Shown: positions 1 through 9,392, counted from the first letter of the stretch. The stretch is 64,000 bases of DNA from Sulfurisoma sp963709555 (GCA_963709555.1 CAVPWR010000006.1:62001-126000), one strand, 5' to 3'. The notes: a model not told the origin generated them from the sequence alone. Made by a program: numbers and translations.

Positions 1-212
1 GCGTTGGGCGGCGAGGCCTCGAACGCATGCTTGGCCTTGAAGATGACCTGTTCGGCGGCGAGCGAACCGCCGGAATGGCCGCCCATGCCGTCGGCCAGCA
101 CGGCCAGCAGCGCACCTTTGTGCGAGGGGTGCGGGAAGATCGCGACGCGATCCTGCTGTTCGCTGCGGTCGCCGATGTGCTGGGCCGAGATGGTTTCGAT
201 GGTCAGTGGCAT
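1..212 (-). CDS. PP2C-family protein phosphatase, N-terminal fragment
   Basis: The first about 70 residues of a PP2C-type serine/threonine phosphatase, cut by the left edge of the window. Seen: the family's early motif DRSEQQDRV (metal-binding aspartate region) followed by ADGMGGHSGG, the hallmark DGMGG metal-coordinating loop. These enzymes are metal-dependent cytosolic phosphatases, often acting in signalling. The start is the ATG at 210-212, reading MPLTIETISAQHIG. It is divergent from the MaoC gene, about 50 bases away. The family assignment is firm; substrate and C-terminal domains are outside the window. Confidence 0.85.
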   Translation of the reverse strand, partial: MPLTIETISAQHIGDRSEQQDRVAIFPHPSHKGALLAVLADGMGGHSGGSLAAEQVIFKAKHAFEASPPN

Positions 213-261
213 GGCTTGATTATACTGATGACGCAAGGTCCACACGAACGGGAGAAATCAC

Positions 262-699
262 ATGCACCCAGGCCGCGGCTACAACGAACTCAAGGTCGGG
301 GATGTCTTCGAATCGACCATGACCCTCACCGAAACCCACATCGTGCTCGGCGCCGGCCTGTTCGGCGATTTCAATCCCCTGCACGTCAACGAGTCCTTCG
401 GCAAGCAGACCCGATTCGGCAGCCGCATCGCCCACGGCTACCTGACCAGCAACGTGATGGCGGCGCCGATGGGCATGATCCTCTACGGCACGGCCATCGC
501 CTACGTCGAGCACAACATCAAGTTCACCGCGCCGGTGCGCGCCGGCGACACCCTGACGGTCGCCTGGACCGTGGCGAGCAAGGACGACAAGCCCAAGCAC
601 AACGGCGGCATGGTCGGTTTCGCCGGCACCTGCAAGAACCAGGAAGGCACCACCGTCGCCGAGGCGACCGCCAAGCTGCTGGTGGAGAACAACAAGTAG
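262..699 (+). CDS. MaoC-like (R)-hydratase domain protein
   Basis: A 145-residue hot-dog fold protein of the MaoC/(R)-specific enoyl-CoA hydratase family. The hydratase-2 signature is visible around residues 33-60: GDFNPLHVNESFG, then FGSRIAHGYLTS, including the catalytic Asp and His. Members hydrate enoyl-CoAs in fatty-acid or polyhydroxyalkanoate metabolism, or act as small dehydratases. Length is normal for a stand-alone domain. The start is supported by GGGAGA about 7 bases upstream. It is monocistronic, lying between a divergent phosphatase and the convergent glcF. The substrate cannot be told from sequence. Confidence 0.85.
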   Translation: MHPGRGYNELKVGDVFESTMTLTETHIVLGAGLFGDFNPLHVNESFGKQTRFGSRIAHGYLTSNVMAAPMGMILYGTAIAYVEHNIKFTAPVRAGDTLTVAWTVASKDDKPKHNGGMVGFAGTCKNQEGTTVAEATAKLLVENNK

Positions 700-726
700 G
701 CAGCACCCGGCCCGCAGCCGGCGCGA

Positions 727-1991
727 TCAGGCAGCCAGGCGCTCGTCCAGCAGTTCGATCCAGTGCCGCACCGGCAGCTCGGTGCCGCTCTGCAGGTGGG
801 TGATGCAGCCGATGTTGGCGCTGGCGATCACCTCGGGCGCAGTGGAACCATTGGCGCCGCCGACGCCGAGCCCGCCCAGCTTGTTGTCGCGCAGCTGGGT
901 CGAGATCTGCGGCTGCAGCACCGAGTAGGTGCCGGCCGAACCGCAGCAAAGGTGGGCATCGGTCACCGGTGCCAGCGCATAGCCCGCCGCCGCCAGCAGT
1001 TCCTCGACCACGCCGCGGATCTTCTGGCCGTGCTGCAGGGTGCAGGAGGCATGGAAGGCGGCCCGCGGCATCGCTCGCCGCGCCGCCGGCGCCGACTGTT
1101 GCAGCAGCTCCAGCAGCGCCGCCTTCTCGGCGATCACCACCTCGCTGATGTCGCGCGTCGCCAGCGCGATGCGCGCGGCCTTGGCGGCGTAGCGCGGGTC
1201 GTCCTGCAGCAGGTGGGCATAATCGCGCACCTGCACGCCGCAGCCCGAGGCGGTCATGACGATGGCCTCGTAGCCGGCATCGAGCAGCGGCAACCAGGCG
1301 TCGATGTTGCGGCGGGCGTCGTCGCGGGCGCCCTCGGCGTCGTCGAGATGCAGGCGCAGTGCGCCGCAGCAGCCGGCACGCTCCGCCTCCACCAGGGTAA
1401 TTCCGAGCACGGTCGAGCACGCGCATCGCCGCGGCGTTGATGCCCGGCAGCATCGCCGGCTGCACGCAGCCGGCCAGCACGATCATCTTGCGCGTGCTGC
1501 AGCGGCGCCGGCACGATGCCCGGGTCGCGCCGCTCGGGCACCTTGGCCTTGAGGGCGGCCGGCAGCAGCGGCCGCATCATCTGCCCGATGCGCATCGCCG
1601 GGTTGAACAACGCCGGACGCGGCAGGAAATGCTTGAGCACCGCGCGCGTCAGGCCGTCGACGCCGGAACGCGGCACGCGGCTCGCCACCACCTCGCGGCC
1701 GATGTCGAGCAGGCGCGAGTAATGCACGCCCGAGGGGCAGGTCGATTCGCAGGAGCGGCAGGTCAGGCAGCGGTCGAGGTGCAGGCGGGTCTTTTCCGTC
1801 GCCTCGCCGGTCTCGAGCATCTGCTTGATGAGGTAGATGCGGCCGCGCGGCCCGTCGAGTTCGTCGCCGAACAGCTGGTAGGTCGGGCAGGTCGCGGTGC
1901 AGAAGCCGCAATGCACGCAGGTGCGCAGGATCGCCTCGGCCTCGCGGCCGGTGGGGGTGTTGCGGATGAAATCGGCGAGATGGGTTTCCAT
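727..1991 (-). CDS. glcF: Glycolate oxidase iron-sulfur subunit GlcF (two frameshifts)
   Basis: Iron-sulfur subunit of glycolate oxidase, which passes electrons from GlcD to the membrane. The N-terminal part has two ferredoxin-like 4Fe-4S motifs: CVHCGFCTATCP near residue 25 and CLTCRSCESTCPSG near residue 75. The C-terminal part has CCG-type motifs (ERAGCCGALRLHLDD; HLCCGSAGTYS). The start ATG overlaps the glcE stop (TGATG). The frame is broken near 1490-1500 and again near 1405. Each break is consistent with two missing bases in a GC-rich dinucleotide tract, and homology continues uninterrupted across both. I therefore suspect sequence errors rather than decay. Confidence 0.85.
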
Positions 1992-3050
1992 CAGAAATCC
2001 GTGTAGAGCCGGCCGGGATTGAACACGCCGTGCGGATCGAAGGCGCGCTTGAGGTCGCGGTGGAGGCGGGCCGGCACCGGGTCGAGCGGCTGGAACACGC
2101 CGAGCGACCCTTTCAGATCCGGGCCGCCGCGAAACAGCGTGGCGTGGCCGCCGACAGCTGCGGCCGCCGCGCGGGGATCGCTGCTGCCATCGGTGCAGCG
2201 GACCCAGCGCTGGGCGCCGCCCCACTCGATCAGCGTGGTGCCGGGCAGGTCGAGCACGCCGGCCACCGAAGGCACGGACAGGCGCCACAGGCCTGCATCC
2301 CCGGAAAAGAAGGCATGGCGCTGTTCGCACAGATCTTCCCAGAAAACCGCCGCGTCGCCAGCGCCGACTTGTTCACCGCCGAGCGCCGTGCAGGCCGACG
2401 CCACCGCCGCGCGCGCGCCGGACAGGCGCAGCGTCAGCACGTCGTCGTGCCAGCAGGTGGCCGATAGCGGCAGCGGCTTGCCGGCCCAGCGATTCATCAG
2501 TTCGAGCGCATTGTCCTGCGGCAGGTCGAAGCGCAGCGTCGCCTCCGCCACCGGCATGGGCAGCACCTTGAGCGAGACCTCGGTGATCAGGCCGAGAGTG
2601 CCGAGGCTGCCGGCGATCAGGCGCGACACGTCGTAGCCGGCGACGTTCTTCATCACCTGGCCACCGAAGGTCGAGCAAACTTCCTGCGCCGTCGAGAATC
2701 TTCACGCCGAGGACGAAGTCGCGCACGGCACCGGCCGTGGCGCGGCGCGGCCCCGACAGCCCCGCCGCCACGACGCCGCCGATGGTCGCGCCATCGGCGC
2801 CGCCAAACGACGGCGGCTCGAAAGCCAGCATCTGCCGCCGTGCCGCCAGCGCCGACTTTATCTCCGCCAGCGGCGTGCCGCAGCTGGCGGTGATCACCAG
2901 TTCGGTCGGCTCGTAATCGACGATGCCGCTGTGGCCGCGGGTGTCGAGAATCTCGCCGGCGAGCGTCTGGCCGTAGAAATCCTTGCTGCCGCCGCCGCGG
3001 ATGCGCAGCGGCCTTTTCTCGAGGATGCGCGAACGGAACGTTTCGATCAT
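1991..3050 (-). CDS. glcE: Glycolate oxidase FAD-binding subunit GlcE (frameshift)
   Basis: FAD-binding subunit of glycolate oxidase. Seen: the PCMH-type FAD loop RIRGGGSKDFYG near residue 17, GGADGATIGGVVAAGLSGPRR, and FGGQVMKNVAGYDVSRL, typical of GlcE. The protein is about 350 residues, normal for the family. The frame changes near 2683, consistent with two missing bases, so two partial reading frames make up one gene. The stop overlaps the glcF start, and the start ATG at 3048-3050 overlaps the glcD stop. The three glc genes form one translationally coupled unit in the order D-E-F. Confidence 0.85.
2352..2371 (+). repeat. Dispersed motif, degenerate copy 1
   Basis: TCGCCAGCGCCGACTT followed by G. 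Inside glcE, antisense to it (GGEQVGAGDAA on the coding strand). Confidence 0.45.
2838..2860 (+). repeat. Dispersed motif copy 2
   Basis: CGCCAGCGCCGACTTTA with the CCGTGC flank. Inside glcE, antisense (EIKSALAARR on the coding strand). Confidence 0.6.
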
Positions 3051-4561
3051 CAGAACCGCTCCAGTTCGGGGAACTTGAGCTCGCCGCCATGCACGTGCAT
3101 GCGGCCGAACTCGGCGCAGCGGTGCAGCGTCGGCACCGCCTTCTCGGGGTTGAGCAGGCCCCTGGGATCGAACGCCGTCTTGACGCAATGGAAGGCCTGC
3201 AATTCCTCGGGCCGGAATTGAACGCACATGGCGTTGATCTTCTCGTAACCGACGCCGTGCTCCCCGGTGATGGTGCCGCCGAGCTTGACCGACAGTTCGA
3301 GGATCTCGGTGCCGAAGGCCTCGGTGCGCTCGAGCTCGCCGGGCACGTTGGCGTCATACATGATCAGCGGATGCAGGTTGCCGTCGCCGGCATGGAAGAC
3401 GTTGGCGCAGCGCAGGCCGTATTTGGTCTCCATCGCCGCGATGGCCTTGAGCATCTCGGCCAGGCGCTTGCGCGGGATGGTGCCGTCCATGCAGTAGTAG
3501 TCGGGCGAGACGCGCCCCACCGCGGGGAAGGCCGCCTTGCGCCCGGCCCAGAAGCGCAGGCGCTCGGTTTCCGACGAGGAGACGCGCAGCTCGGTGGCGC
3601 CGCTGCCTTCGAGCACGGCGCGCATGGCGGCGATCTCCTCCGCCACCTCGTCTGCCGTGCCGTCGGACTCGCAGAGCAGGATGGCTTCCGCGTTCAGGTC
3701 GTAGCCGGCCTTGACGAAGGGCTCGACCGCCGCCGTGGCCGGCTTGTCCATCATTTCGAGGCCGGCGGGGATGATGCCGGCGGCGATGATCGCTGCCACT
3801 GCGTTGCCGGCCTTCTCGACGTCGTCGAAGCTGGCCATGATCACCTGCGCCACTTCGGGCTTGGGCGTGAGCTTGACCGTGACCTCGGTGACGACGGCCA
3901 GCAGGCCTTCGGAGCCGATCGTCAGCGCCAGCAGATCGTAGCCGGGCGCATCCAGGCCGTGATTGCCGAACTCGACCACCTCGCCGGCCATGGTGATTGC
4001 GCGCACGCGCAGCACGTTATGCACGGTGAGGCCGTACTTGAGGCAATGCACGCCGCCCGAGTTCTCGGCGACGTTGCCGCCGATGGTGCAGGCGATCTGC
4101 GAACTGGGGTCGGGCGCGTAGTAGAGGCCGAAGGGCGCCGCCGCTTCGGAGATGGCGAGGTTGCGCACGCCGGGCTGGACCACGGCGAGGCGCGCCAGCG
4201 GATCGAGGCGGACGATCTGTTTCATCTTCGCCAGCGACAGCACCACGCCGTTCTCGTGCGGCAGCGCGCCGCCCGACAGCCCGGTGCCGGCACCGCGCGC
4301 CACCACCGGCACACCGAGTTCGTGGCAGACCTTGAGCACCGCCACCACCTGCTCCTCGCTCGCGGCCAGCACCACGGCCAGCGGCATCCGGTGGTAGGCG
4401 GAAAGGCCGTCGCACTCGTAGGGTTTCAGATCCTCGTCAGAGGACAGCAACGCGGCGGCCGGCACGATCCGCGCCAATTCGGCCAGCAGGCGCTGGCGCG
4501 CGGCCGCGTCAATGTCGGCGAAGTCCTGATCGCGGGTGGCTGAGTGCTCTCTATGGTTCAT
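3050..4561 (-). CDS. glcD: Glycolate oxidase subunit GlcD
   Basis: Catalytic flavoprotein subunit of glycolate oxidase, 503 residues and intact. It oxidises glycolate, or a related 2-hydroxy acid such as D-lactate, to the 2-oxo acid. Visible FAD-binding features: VVARGAGTGLSGGALP near residue 85, then PDPSSQIACTIGGNVAENSGG. C-terminal FAD-oxidase features include NVFHAGDGNLHPLI and ITGEHGVGYEK. The start ATG at 4559-4561 is the first sensible one; upstream in-frame sequence is non-coding in character. It is the first gene of glcDEF. In a CO2-fixing organism glycolate oxidase would process 2-phosphoglycolate salvage, but that is context only. Confidence 0.92.
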   Translation of the reverse strand: MNHREHSATRDQDFADIDAAARQRLLAELARIVPAAALLSSDEDLKPYECDGLSAYHRMPLAVVLAASEEQVVAVLKVCHELGVPVVARGAGTGLSGGALPHENGVVLSLAKMKQIVRLDPLARLAVVQPGVRNLAISEAAAPFGLYYAPDPSSQIACTIGGNVAENSGGVHCLKYGLTVHNVLRVRAITMAGEVVEFGNHGLDAPGYDLLALTIGSEGLLAVVTEVTVKLTPKPEVAQVIMASFDDVEKAGNAVAAIIAAGIIPAGLEMMDKPATAAVEPFVKAGYDLNAEAILLCESDGTADEVAEEIAAMRAVLEGSGATELRVSSSETERLRFWAGRKAAFPAVGRVSPDYYCMDGTIPRKRLAEMLKAIAAMETKYGLRCANVFHAGDGNLHPLIMYDANVPGELERTEAFGTEILELSVKLGGTITGEHGVGYEKINAMCVQFRPEELQAFHCVKTAFDPRGLLNPEKAVPTLHRCAEFGRMHVHGGELKFPELERF

Positions 4562-4601
4562 CAGCGCGGAGTCCGTGTTTACAGCAGCCAGTTTCGCCGC
4601 C

Positions 4602-4660
4602 GGGCCGTCCCAAGGCGAAAGCCCCCCGTGGGGGCAGCGAACGCAGTGAGCGTTGGGGGC
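4602..4660. repeat. GC-rich intergenic repeat, copy A
   Basis: Intergenic sequence between glcD and the upstream operon. It opens with GGGCCGTCCCAAGG and contains a C-run/G-run hairpin (CCCCCCGTGGGGG), then CAGCG. The same blocks recur at 36411-36517. It may act as a transcription terminator or mRNA-stabilising stem; no function can be proved here. Confidence 0.55.
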
Positions 4661-4674
4661 ATCATTATGCCGCG

Positions 4675-5730
4675 TCAGAGCAAGATGGGGGCGAGATCGT
4701 GAGTGCGATGATCGAGCTCGGCATCGATGGCCGCGCCCACCTCGCCGAAGCGTTGCAGCAGCTGCCCGGCCACGCCGCCCCAGTGCGCGGCGCCGCGCGC
4801 GACCGCCTGCTCCAGCGGCTCGCGCCGGCCGCGCTCGCTCCACTCGGCGTAGGCCGCGAGCAGTTGCGGAAACAGCTCGCGGCGCATGCCGTCGAAGTTG
4901 GAGAACCAGAAATGGAGCGAGGCATTGGCCTCGCGCTCGAGCAGTCGCGGCAGGGTGTTGAGGCAGTCGGCCCAGTTGTCGCGCACTGCCCGCAGCAGCA
5001 GCTCGGCGCGCTTCCGCTTCAGGCCGGAGAGCATGATTTCCCATTCCGGGCCGAGTCGCCGGCCGGCCAGGAACTCGCCCTGCTCGTGCAGGATCAGGGT
5101 CTCGGTCTCGCCCTCGGTCATGCGTTCGAGGGCAGCGGACGCATCGTCGAAATAACCGTAGGCGGCCAGCGTCGACTGCATGGCGCCCGCCTGCCGCTTC
5201 AGCGACCACGCTTCGGCCTTCTCCCACAGCCACTGCCGCAGGGCCTCCTGCCGCACGATGATGGTGTCGCCCTGCAGCGCCGCGGGAATCGCGGTGAGGT
5301 CGCGCGCGTATTCGCAGCCGCAGACCAGGACGCGGGCGCCATTTTCAGTGATGTCGCGACTCAGGCGACCGAGAAAGAAATGCGGCTTGTGGAAGCGGCC
5401 GATGCCGGCACCGTAGATCAGCCCTTCCGGCAGCAGGCGGCGATTGATGGCGGCGACGTCGAAAGGGTCGACGCTGGCATCGTCGAGGGGAATGTCCGCG
5501 AAATCCGCGTCCTCCAGCGTTTCCCACAAGGCCTCGCGCTCCGACAGCCACGATCCGACCTCGCTGCGCGGCGTCGTCGCGCCGAGCGGTATGCCCTGCT
5601 CCCAGCGGAAGAACTCGCGCATCTCGAGCAGGTAGACGCACAAGGTCATGCCGCGCGCATGGCGGGCGTCGGTGACGTGGCAGTTGCGCTGCACGGTGTC
5701 GATCAGGCGATCGAGACGGGCCAGCGCCAT
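4675..5730 (-). CDS. Conserved protein of unknown function, Sfum_1244-like
   Basis: 351-residue soluble protein with no transmembrane segment or signal peptide. The N-terminus reads LIDTVQRNCHVTDARHAR followed by a YLLEMREFFRWE block, which I associate with the uncharacterised Sfum_1244-type family (from memory, moderate certainty). It also has VCGCEYARDLTAIPA and a glutamate-rich LHEQGEF segment. The start ATG (5728-5730) overlaps the stop of the preceding gene. It is the last gene of the minus-strand operon that begins near 11.98 kb, so it probably works with the MoxR/VWA and DsrS-like proteins. No catalytic motif was recognised. Confidence 0.65.
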   Translation of the reverse strand: MALARLDRLIDTVQRNCHVTDARHARGMTLCVYLLEMREFFRWEQGIPLGATTPRSEVGSWLSEREALWETLEDADFADIPLDDASVDPFDVAAINRRLLPEGLIYGAGIGRFHKPHFFLGRLSRDITENGARVLVCGCEYARDLTAIPAALQGDTIIVRQEALRQWLWEKAEAWSLKRQAGAMQSTLAAYGYFDDASAALERMTEGETETLILHEQGEFLAGRRLGPEWEIMLSGLKRKRAELLLRAVRDNWADCLNTLPRLLEREANASLHFWFSNFDGMRRELFPQLLAAYAEWSERGRREPLEQAVARGAAHWGGVAGQLLQRFGEVGAAIDAELDHRTHDLAPILL

Positions 5731-6182
5731 CAGTCTGGCTCGTGCGGATGCGAGCGACGGCGCCCCTGCCAGTGGGACACGCCCTGGACGATCTGCGAGA
5801 AGGGCAGCGCCTCGAGTGAACCGTATTCGGCCTGCGCCTTGCGCACCAGGCGCTGCACGTCGGGCGCCGGCGCCGCGGGATCGAGCACCTCCTTGAGGCC
5901 GTTGAGGCCGCCGCACTGGATCTTCATGACCATGGCGTGGGGCAGGATGCGCACCGAATCCTTGAGCTTGAGGGCAAAGGCCGACTTCTCGCGCAACAGC
6001 CCCGACAAGCGGCCGCAGATCGCGCGCGCCAACGGATCGGTGCAGGCGACGGTCTCGCGCTCGGCGAGCAGGTGCCGCTGCGAAAGATCGCACACCACGC
6101 AGCGCGACAGCAGCGCCTTTTCGAAGACGCAGGGCAGGCGGTTGATCTCGCCGCGCGCCGAACGGTAGGCGGTTTCGTCCAT
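5730..6182 (-). CDS. Cysteine-containing protein of unknown function
   Basis: 150-residue soluble protein. The N-terminal third carries a cluster of cysteines (CVFEKALLSRCVVCDLSQ, then ACTDPLARAICGRL), suggesting metal or iron-sulfur binding, though the spacing matches no motif I know. Another cysteine lies at KIQCGGLNGL. The C-terminus is basic (QGRRRSHPHEPD). Its stop overlaps the start of the following gene (TGATG), implying coupled translation. I do not recognise the family. Position in a conserved-looking operon and clean reading frame support it as a real gene. Confidence 0.6.
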   Translation of the reverse strand: MDETAYRSARGEINRLPCVFEKALLSRCVVCDLSQRHLLAERETVACTDPLARAICGRLSGLLREKSAFALKLKDSVRILPHAMVMKIQCGGLNGLKEVLDPAAPAPDVQRLVRKAQAEYGSLEALPFSQIVQGVSHWQGRRRSHPHEPD

Positions 6183-6198
6183 TGCCGCGGGTCAGGGC

Positions 6199-6426
6199 TT
6201 ACCAGTCATCGCCGGTGAGCGGCTCGGCTTCGCGCACCGACATCAGCGCCTCTTCGGCCTGGATCTCGTTGTCGCCGAACACCACCTTGATTTTCATCTT
6301 GGTGAGATCGACTTCCTTGCGCATGCGCTTGGCCTCGCCCGATGCGTCCTTGAAGGCATCGAACTCGGTGAGCTTCTCGAGAATCTTCACCGGTCCGGTG
6401 GAGACGCGGTAGATGTAGTAGGGCAT
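6199..6426 (-). CDS. Small conserved-looking protein, 75 aa
   Basis: 75-residue charged protein beginning MPYYIYRVSTGPVKILEKL, with a lysine/arginine/glutamate-rich middle and an acidic tail (AEPLTGDDW). There is no signal peptide or transmembrane segment. RC of the upstream sequence gives a purine-rich AGAGAGAAC stretch close to the ATG. It lies 16 bases upstream of the cysteine protein and 18 bases after the LexA-fold gene, so it is an operon member. Function unknown. It could be a small accessory or regulatory subunit. Confidence 0.55.
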   Translation of the reverse strand: MPYYIYRVSTGPVKILEKLTEFDAFKDASGEAKRMRKEVDLTKMKIKVVFGDNEIQAEEALMSVREAEPLTGDDW

Positions 6427-6444
6427 AGGGTTCTCTCTGTGAGG

Positions 6445-6812
6445 TTATTCGACGTAGCGCTTGGCTTCCTTGCGGCGGCCGGGCTTGCTTTTCTGGATGA
6501 TGACACCGCGAACGGGTTCGAGATCGGGAATCTCGGCGGCAGGGTAGGCCGGATTGAGGGGACGCAGCAGCCACTGCTCGCCATGCCTCAGCAGCTGGCG
6601 AAAAATGTATTCGTCGTTGAGCCAGGCCAGCACGTAGGAGCCGTCGGTGGCCAGTCCCTCGGGTTCGATGATGATGATGTCGCGTTCGACGAACTCGGGC
6701 TCCATGCTGTCGCCCAGCACCATCAGCGCAAACGGCTCGGCGGCGGCGCAGGCCGACATCTCCTCGCTCTCTTCGACGGCGATGATGGGGATGATTTTCT
6801 TTTCTGAGCCAT
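6445..6812 (-). CDS. LexA/S24-fold protein lacking the catalytic lysine (probable frameshift)
   Basis: Peptidase S24-like (LexA/UmuD C-terminal) domain. Seen: VLGDSMEPEF with the nucleophile-type serine, ERDIIIIEP, then a strand pair ending LLRPLNPAYP. In LexA the general-base lysine lies in a VKRL-type motif. The aligned segment here reads EYIFRQLLRHG, with Arg at that position, so autoproteolysis is doubtful. There is no HTH. The ATG at 6810-6812 gives MAQK, but the frame needs one more A in the AAAA run to join the domain; otherwise the start is 6759. It overlaps nothing and follows the upstream stop by one base. Confidence 0.6.
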
Positions 6813-6813
6813 T

Positions 6814-7062
6814 TCAGTCCTCCAGCCAGCGAACCAGGTAATAGAGATTGAAGCCTTCCGAGGAACGCGACGGCCCCATCACCTCGGCGGCATGCAGGTC
6901 GTGCGCCGGGTCGGCGGCGGCCAGCGCGGCATCGGCATCGGCCACCGGCGTCACCACATTTTCGGCGAAGCGCTTGCGCGAACTGCGCTTGACGTTGACC
7001 ACGGCGTAGCGCCCCTGCACCAGTTGCGGCGCCTCGGCGTCGAGATACACGCCACCCTTCAT
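6814..7062 (-). CDS. Small protein of unknown function, 82 aa
   Basis: 82-residue soluble protein starting MKGGVYLDAEAPQL, with a basic patch (VNVKRSSRKRFAENVV), an alanine-rich acidic helix, and an aromatic C-terminus (EGFNLYYLVRWLED). No motif was recognised. The ATG overlaps the TAA stop of the DsrS-like gene by one base, and its own stop is one base before the next ATG, so it is tightly coupled in the operon. Probably a conserved accessory protein. Confidence 0.55.
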   Translation of the reverse strand: MKGGVYLDAEAPQLVQGRYAVVNVKRSSRKRFAENVVTPVADADAALAAADPAHDLHAAEVMGPSRSSEGFNLYYLVRWLED

Positions 7063-8138
7063 TATTCAACTCCTCTCAATATGCGGATATGGCCAAGCAG
7101 CGGCTCGAACAAGGGCTGCAGATGCCGCCGCATCAGCGGACCCACCGCGGTGGTCCGTGTCAGGATCGGCTCGGCATCGGCATTGGAGAGGCGCGAAAGC
7201 GCGAGCATGGCTGCCGCCTCGCGGTCGAACCCGGCCATGGGCCCGGCTTCGCGCACCGCGGCGAAATAGCCGCCGAGGATGTCCAGCAGCAGATAGACGG
7301 CCTCGTGCGCCGGCGGCTTCTCCAGCGCCATCTCGGCCGCATGCAGGAAACTCTGGCCGCTGGGCGCATAGCAGCGCGCAAGCTGCAGTGCCCAGGCATC
7401 GCCGGCGGCAGCCTGCGCCGCCACCTCGCCTGGCAGGGAACGCTCCCCTTCTGCCGGCAGGTCGTCCGCGCGGTGTTCGAGAAAGCCGATGAAGTAGTGC
7501 GGACGGCGTTTGGCCTTGGCCCACAGCTGCTCGCCCTCGGCGGCATCGAGCAGGCCGGCGCCGATCACGGCACGGATGGAGTTCATGGCCTGGATCGGAT
7601 CTTCCTCGAACGGCAGGTGCTCGATCAGGAAGTCGGCCAGCACTTTGCCCATGGCACCTTCGCGCACGGCCTGTTGCATCAGCATGTAGCGCGCCACCTC
7701 CATGGTCGGCAGCGCCCACCAGGCACGGCGCGCCAGCTCGTCGGTCAAGGTCGGCGCCAGCGCCACGGCGGTCACCGCTTCGGGCTCGCCCAGCTTCAGC
7801 ATGGCCTCGAGGTTCTTCGGGCTGGCGCGGCCCATGCGCGACCAGCGGCGCAGATGCACCGGGTAGCCGCCGGGCGAGTCGAGGGCATGGCCGCCGAGCA
7901 GCTCGCGCACCCGCGTCACGTACAGGTCGGGACGGCAGTTGCGATGCAGGCTGACCCTGGCCTCGCCCTTGGGCGTCAGCGCATAAAGGGTCAGCGCGCC
8001 CTCGTCGATGCGCACGGCGTGCACGTCGCCGGCCAGCAGGACATTGAGGCGCAACGCGTCTTCGGGGGAAAGTTCTGTTTTCAATTCAATTGGATCCGGC
8101 GTCCCCAGGGTACCGGGGCCTTGCCCTTCACTAACCAC
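7062..8138 (-). CDS. DsrS-like sulfur metabolism protein (tentative)
   Basis: 340-358 residue soluble protein. The segments GDVHAVRIDEGALTLYAL, GEARVSLHRNCRPD, SPGGYPVHLRRWSRMG and LTDELARRAWWALP resemble my memory of DsrS, a cytoplasmic protein encoded with dissimilatory sulfite reductase genes in sulfur oxidisers. This is a family-level recollection, not a search. The GTG start at 8138 overlaps the VWA gene by 58 bases. A TTG at 8082-8084, which overlaps the VWA stop as TTGA, is a reasonable alternative start. No dsrAB genes are in the window. The neighbouring MoxR and VWA genes suggest a role in protein or metal-centre maturation. Confidence 0.55.
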   Translation of the reverse strand: MVSEGQGPGTLGTPDPIELKTELSPEDALRLNVLLAGDVHAVRIDEGALTLYALTPKGEARVSLHRNCRPDLYVTRVRELLGGHALDSPGGYPVHLRRWSRMGRASPKNLEAMLKLGEPEAVTAVALAPTLTDELARRAWWALPTMEVARYMLMQQAVREGAMGKVLADFLIEHLPFEEDPIQAMNSIRAVIGAGLLDAAEGEQLWAKAKRRPHYFIGFLEHRADDLPAEGERSLPGEVAAQAAAGDAWALQLARCYAPSGQSFLHAAEMALEKPPAHEAVYLLLDILGGYFAAVREAGPMAGFDREAAAMLALSRLSNADAEPILTRTTAVGPLMRRHLQPLFEPLLGHIRILRGVE

Positions 8139-9392
8139 AAGACCGGATAATTGGGGGCGACCTGGGGAAATTCACCCTCGGCATCGGTGAAATACACCAG
8201 CGCATCCGGACGCGCACCGGCCTGGTCCACCCACTCGAACACCGGCGCGAAAGCCGTGCCGCCGCCGCCCTCGAACTTGCGCGGCAGGCGGAATTCCTCC
8301 CACGGCTCGCAGATCCACGGCGTGTCGGCGTGCAGGTCGGAATCGCAGGCGAACAGCGTGATGCGCACCGGCAGCGTGCCCTTGATGGCGTTGAGCTCGC
8401 CGACGAACTGGGCGAGGTCGGCGTCGGCGATCGAGCCCGAGGTATCGAGCGCGATGTAGATCTCGCCGGAATGGCTGCGCAGGCTGGGCCAGATCACTTC
8501 GCCCTCGCGCCGCGACGGCCGCAGCCAGGTGTAGTCGTCGCGCGCGGCCTGCGACAGGTACTGCGCCAGCGCGGCGCGCCACGACACCTGTGGCGCCAGC
8601 GCCGTCTCGGTCAGGCGGGCCAGGTTGCCCGACAGCTTGCCGGCTTCGCGCGCGCGCTGGGCGGCGTTGGCGAGATGGCGCTGCCACTGGTTCTGCAGCT
8701 GCTCCTTTTCCTTGGCGGAAAGCGGCGGCGGCGGGCCGTCGGGGCCATCGCCCGCCGTGCCGCCAGCGCCGGTTTTTTGCGGCGTGGCGCCGCCGGCGTC
8801 CGGATCGATCTCCTGCGGATCGCCGCCACCCTTGCCCTGCACATCGTCCTGCTCGCCACCGCTACCGCCCTCGCCGCCGTCATCGCCGTCCCAGACGTGG
8901 TCGTCGAGCGTCTCGTTGTCGAGGTTCGTCGTCGATGCAGGGATAGATTTCCTCGGCGGCCATGCCGCGATAGAGGTCGAGGACCTGCGAGCCCAGCGGC
9001 GGCTTGAGCCCTTCGTCCATCAGCAGCGGATTGATGGCGAAATCGCAGGCCAGGTCCCACTTGCGCTGCACACGGTGGCCGCGCCGGGAAAAATGGCCGA
9101 GCGCGCAATGCAGCGCCTCGTGCGCCAGCGCGAACTGCACCTCGGCGGTGGTCAGCGAATCGACCCACTGCGGGTTGTAGTAGAGCTTGCGCGCGTCGGT
9201 GCCGGTGGTGCGGCACCAGGCGCCGGCCTCGACCAGCGGCAGCCGCAGCACCAGCGCGCCGAGGAAGGGCTTGTCGAGGATGAGCTTGGTGCGCGCCGCG
9301 GCGAGCTTGTCCGCGGCCGGGCTGGATGGCGCCACCGCCTCGGCCGGCGCAGCCGCCGCGCTAGTCGTAGAGCATAACGTCGGCGACGGCAT
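8081..9392 (-). CDS. DUF2201-type VWA/putative metallopeptidase protein (frameshift)
   Basis: About 436-residue protein with two recognisable parts. The N-terminal half has a zinc-peptidase-like HEALHCALGHFSRR motif followed by WDLACDFAIN. The C-terminal half has a VWA-like domain with ALDTSGSIADAD (MIDAS DxSxS) and VYFTDAEGEF. A glycine/aspartate-rich linker joins them. The frame breaks near 8935 by one extra base inside the linker; homology resumes at once. It overlaps the MoxR gene 3' end by about 30 bases. VWA proteins paired with MoxR ATPases act as chelatase- or activase-like remodellers (as in CbbQ/CbbO, NorQ/NorD); the client here is unknown. Confidence 0.75.

Noticed and set aside
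5676..5695. TGGCAG-N-CTGCA as a sigma54 promoter
   Set aside because: Correct GG/GC spacing but mismatches in both boxes, and it lies inside coding sequence with no suitable downstream gene.
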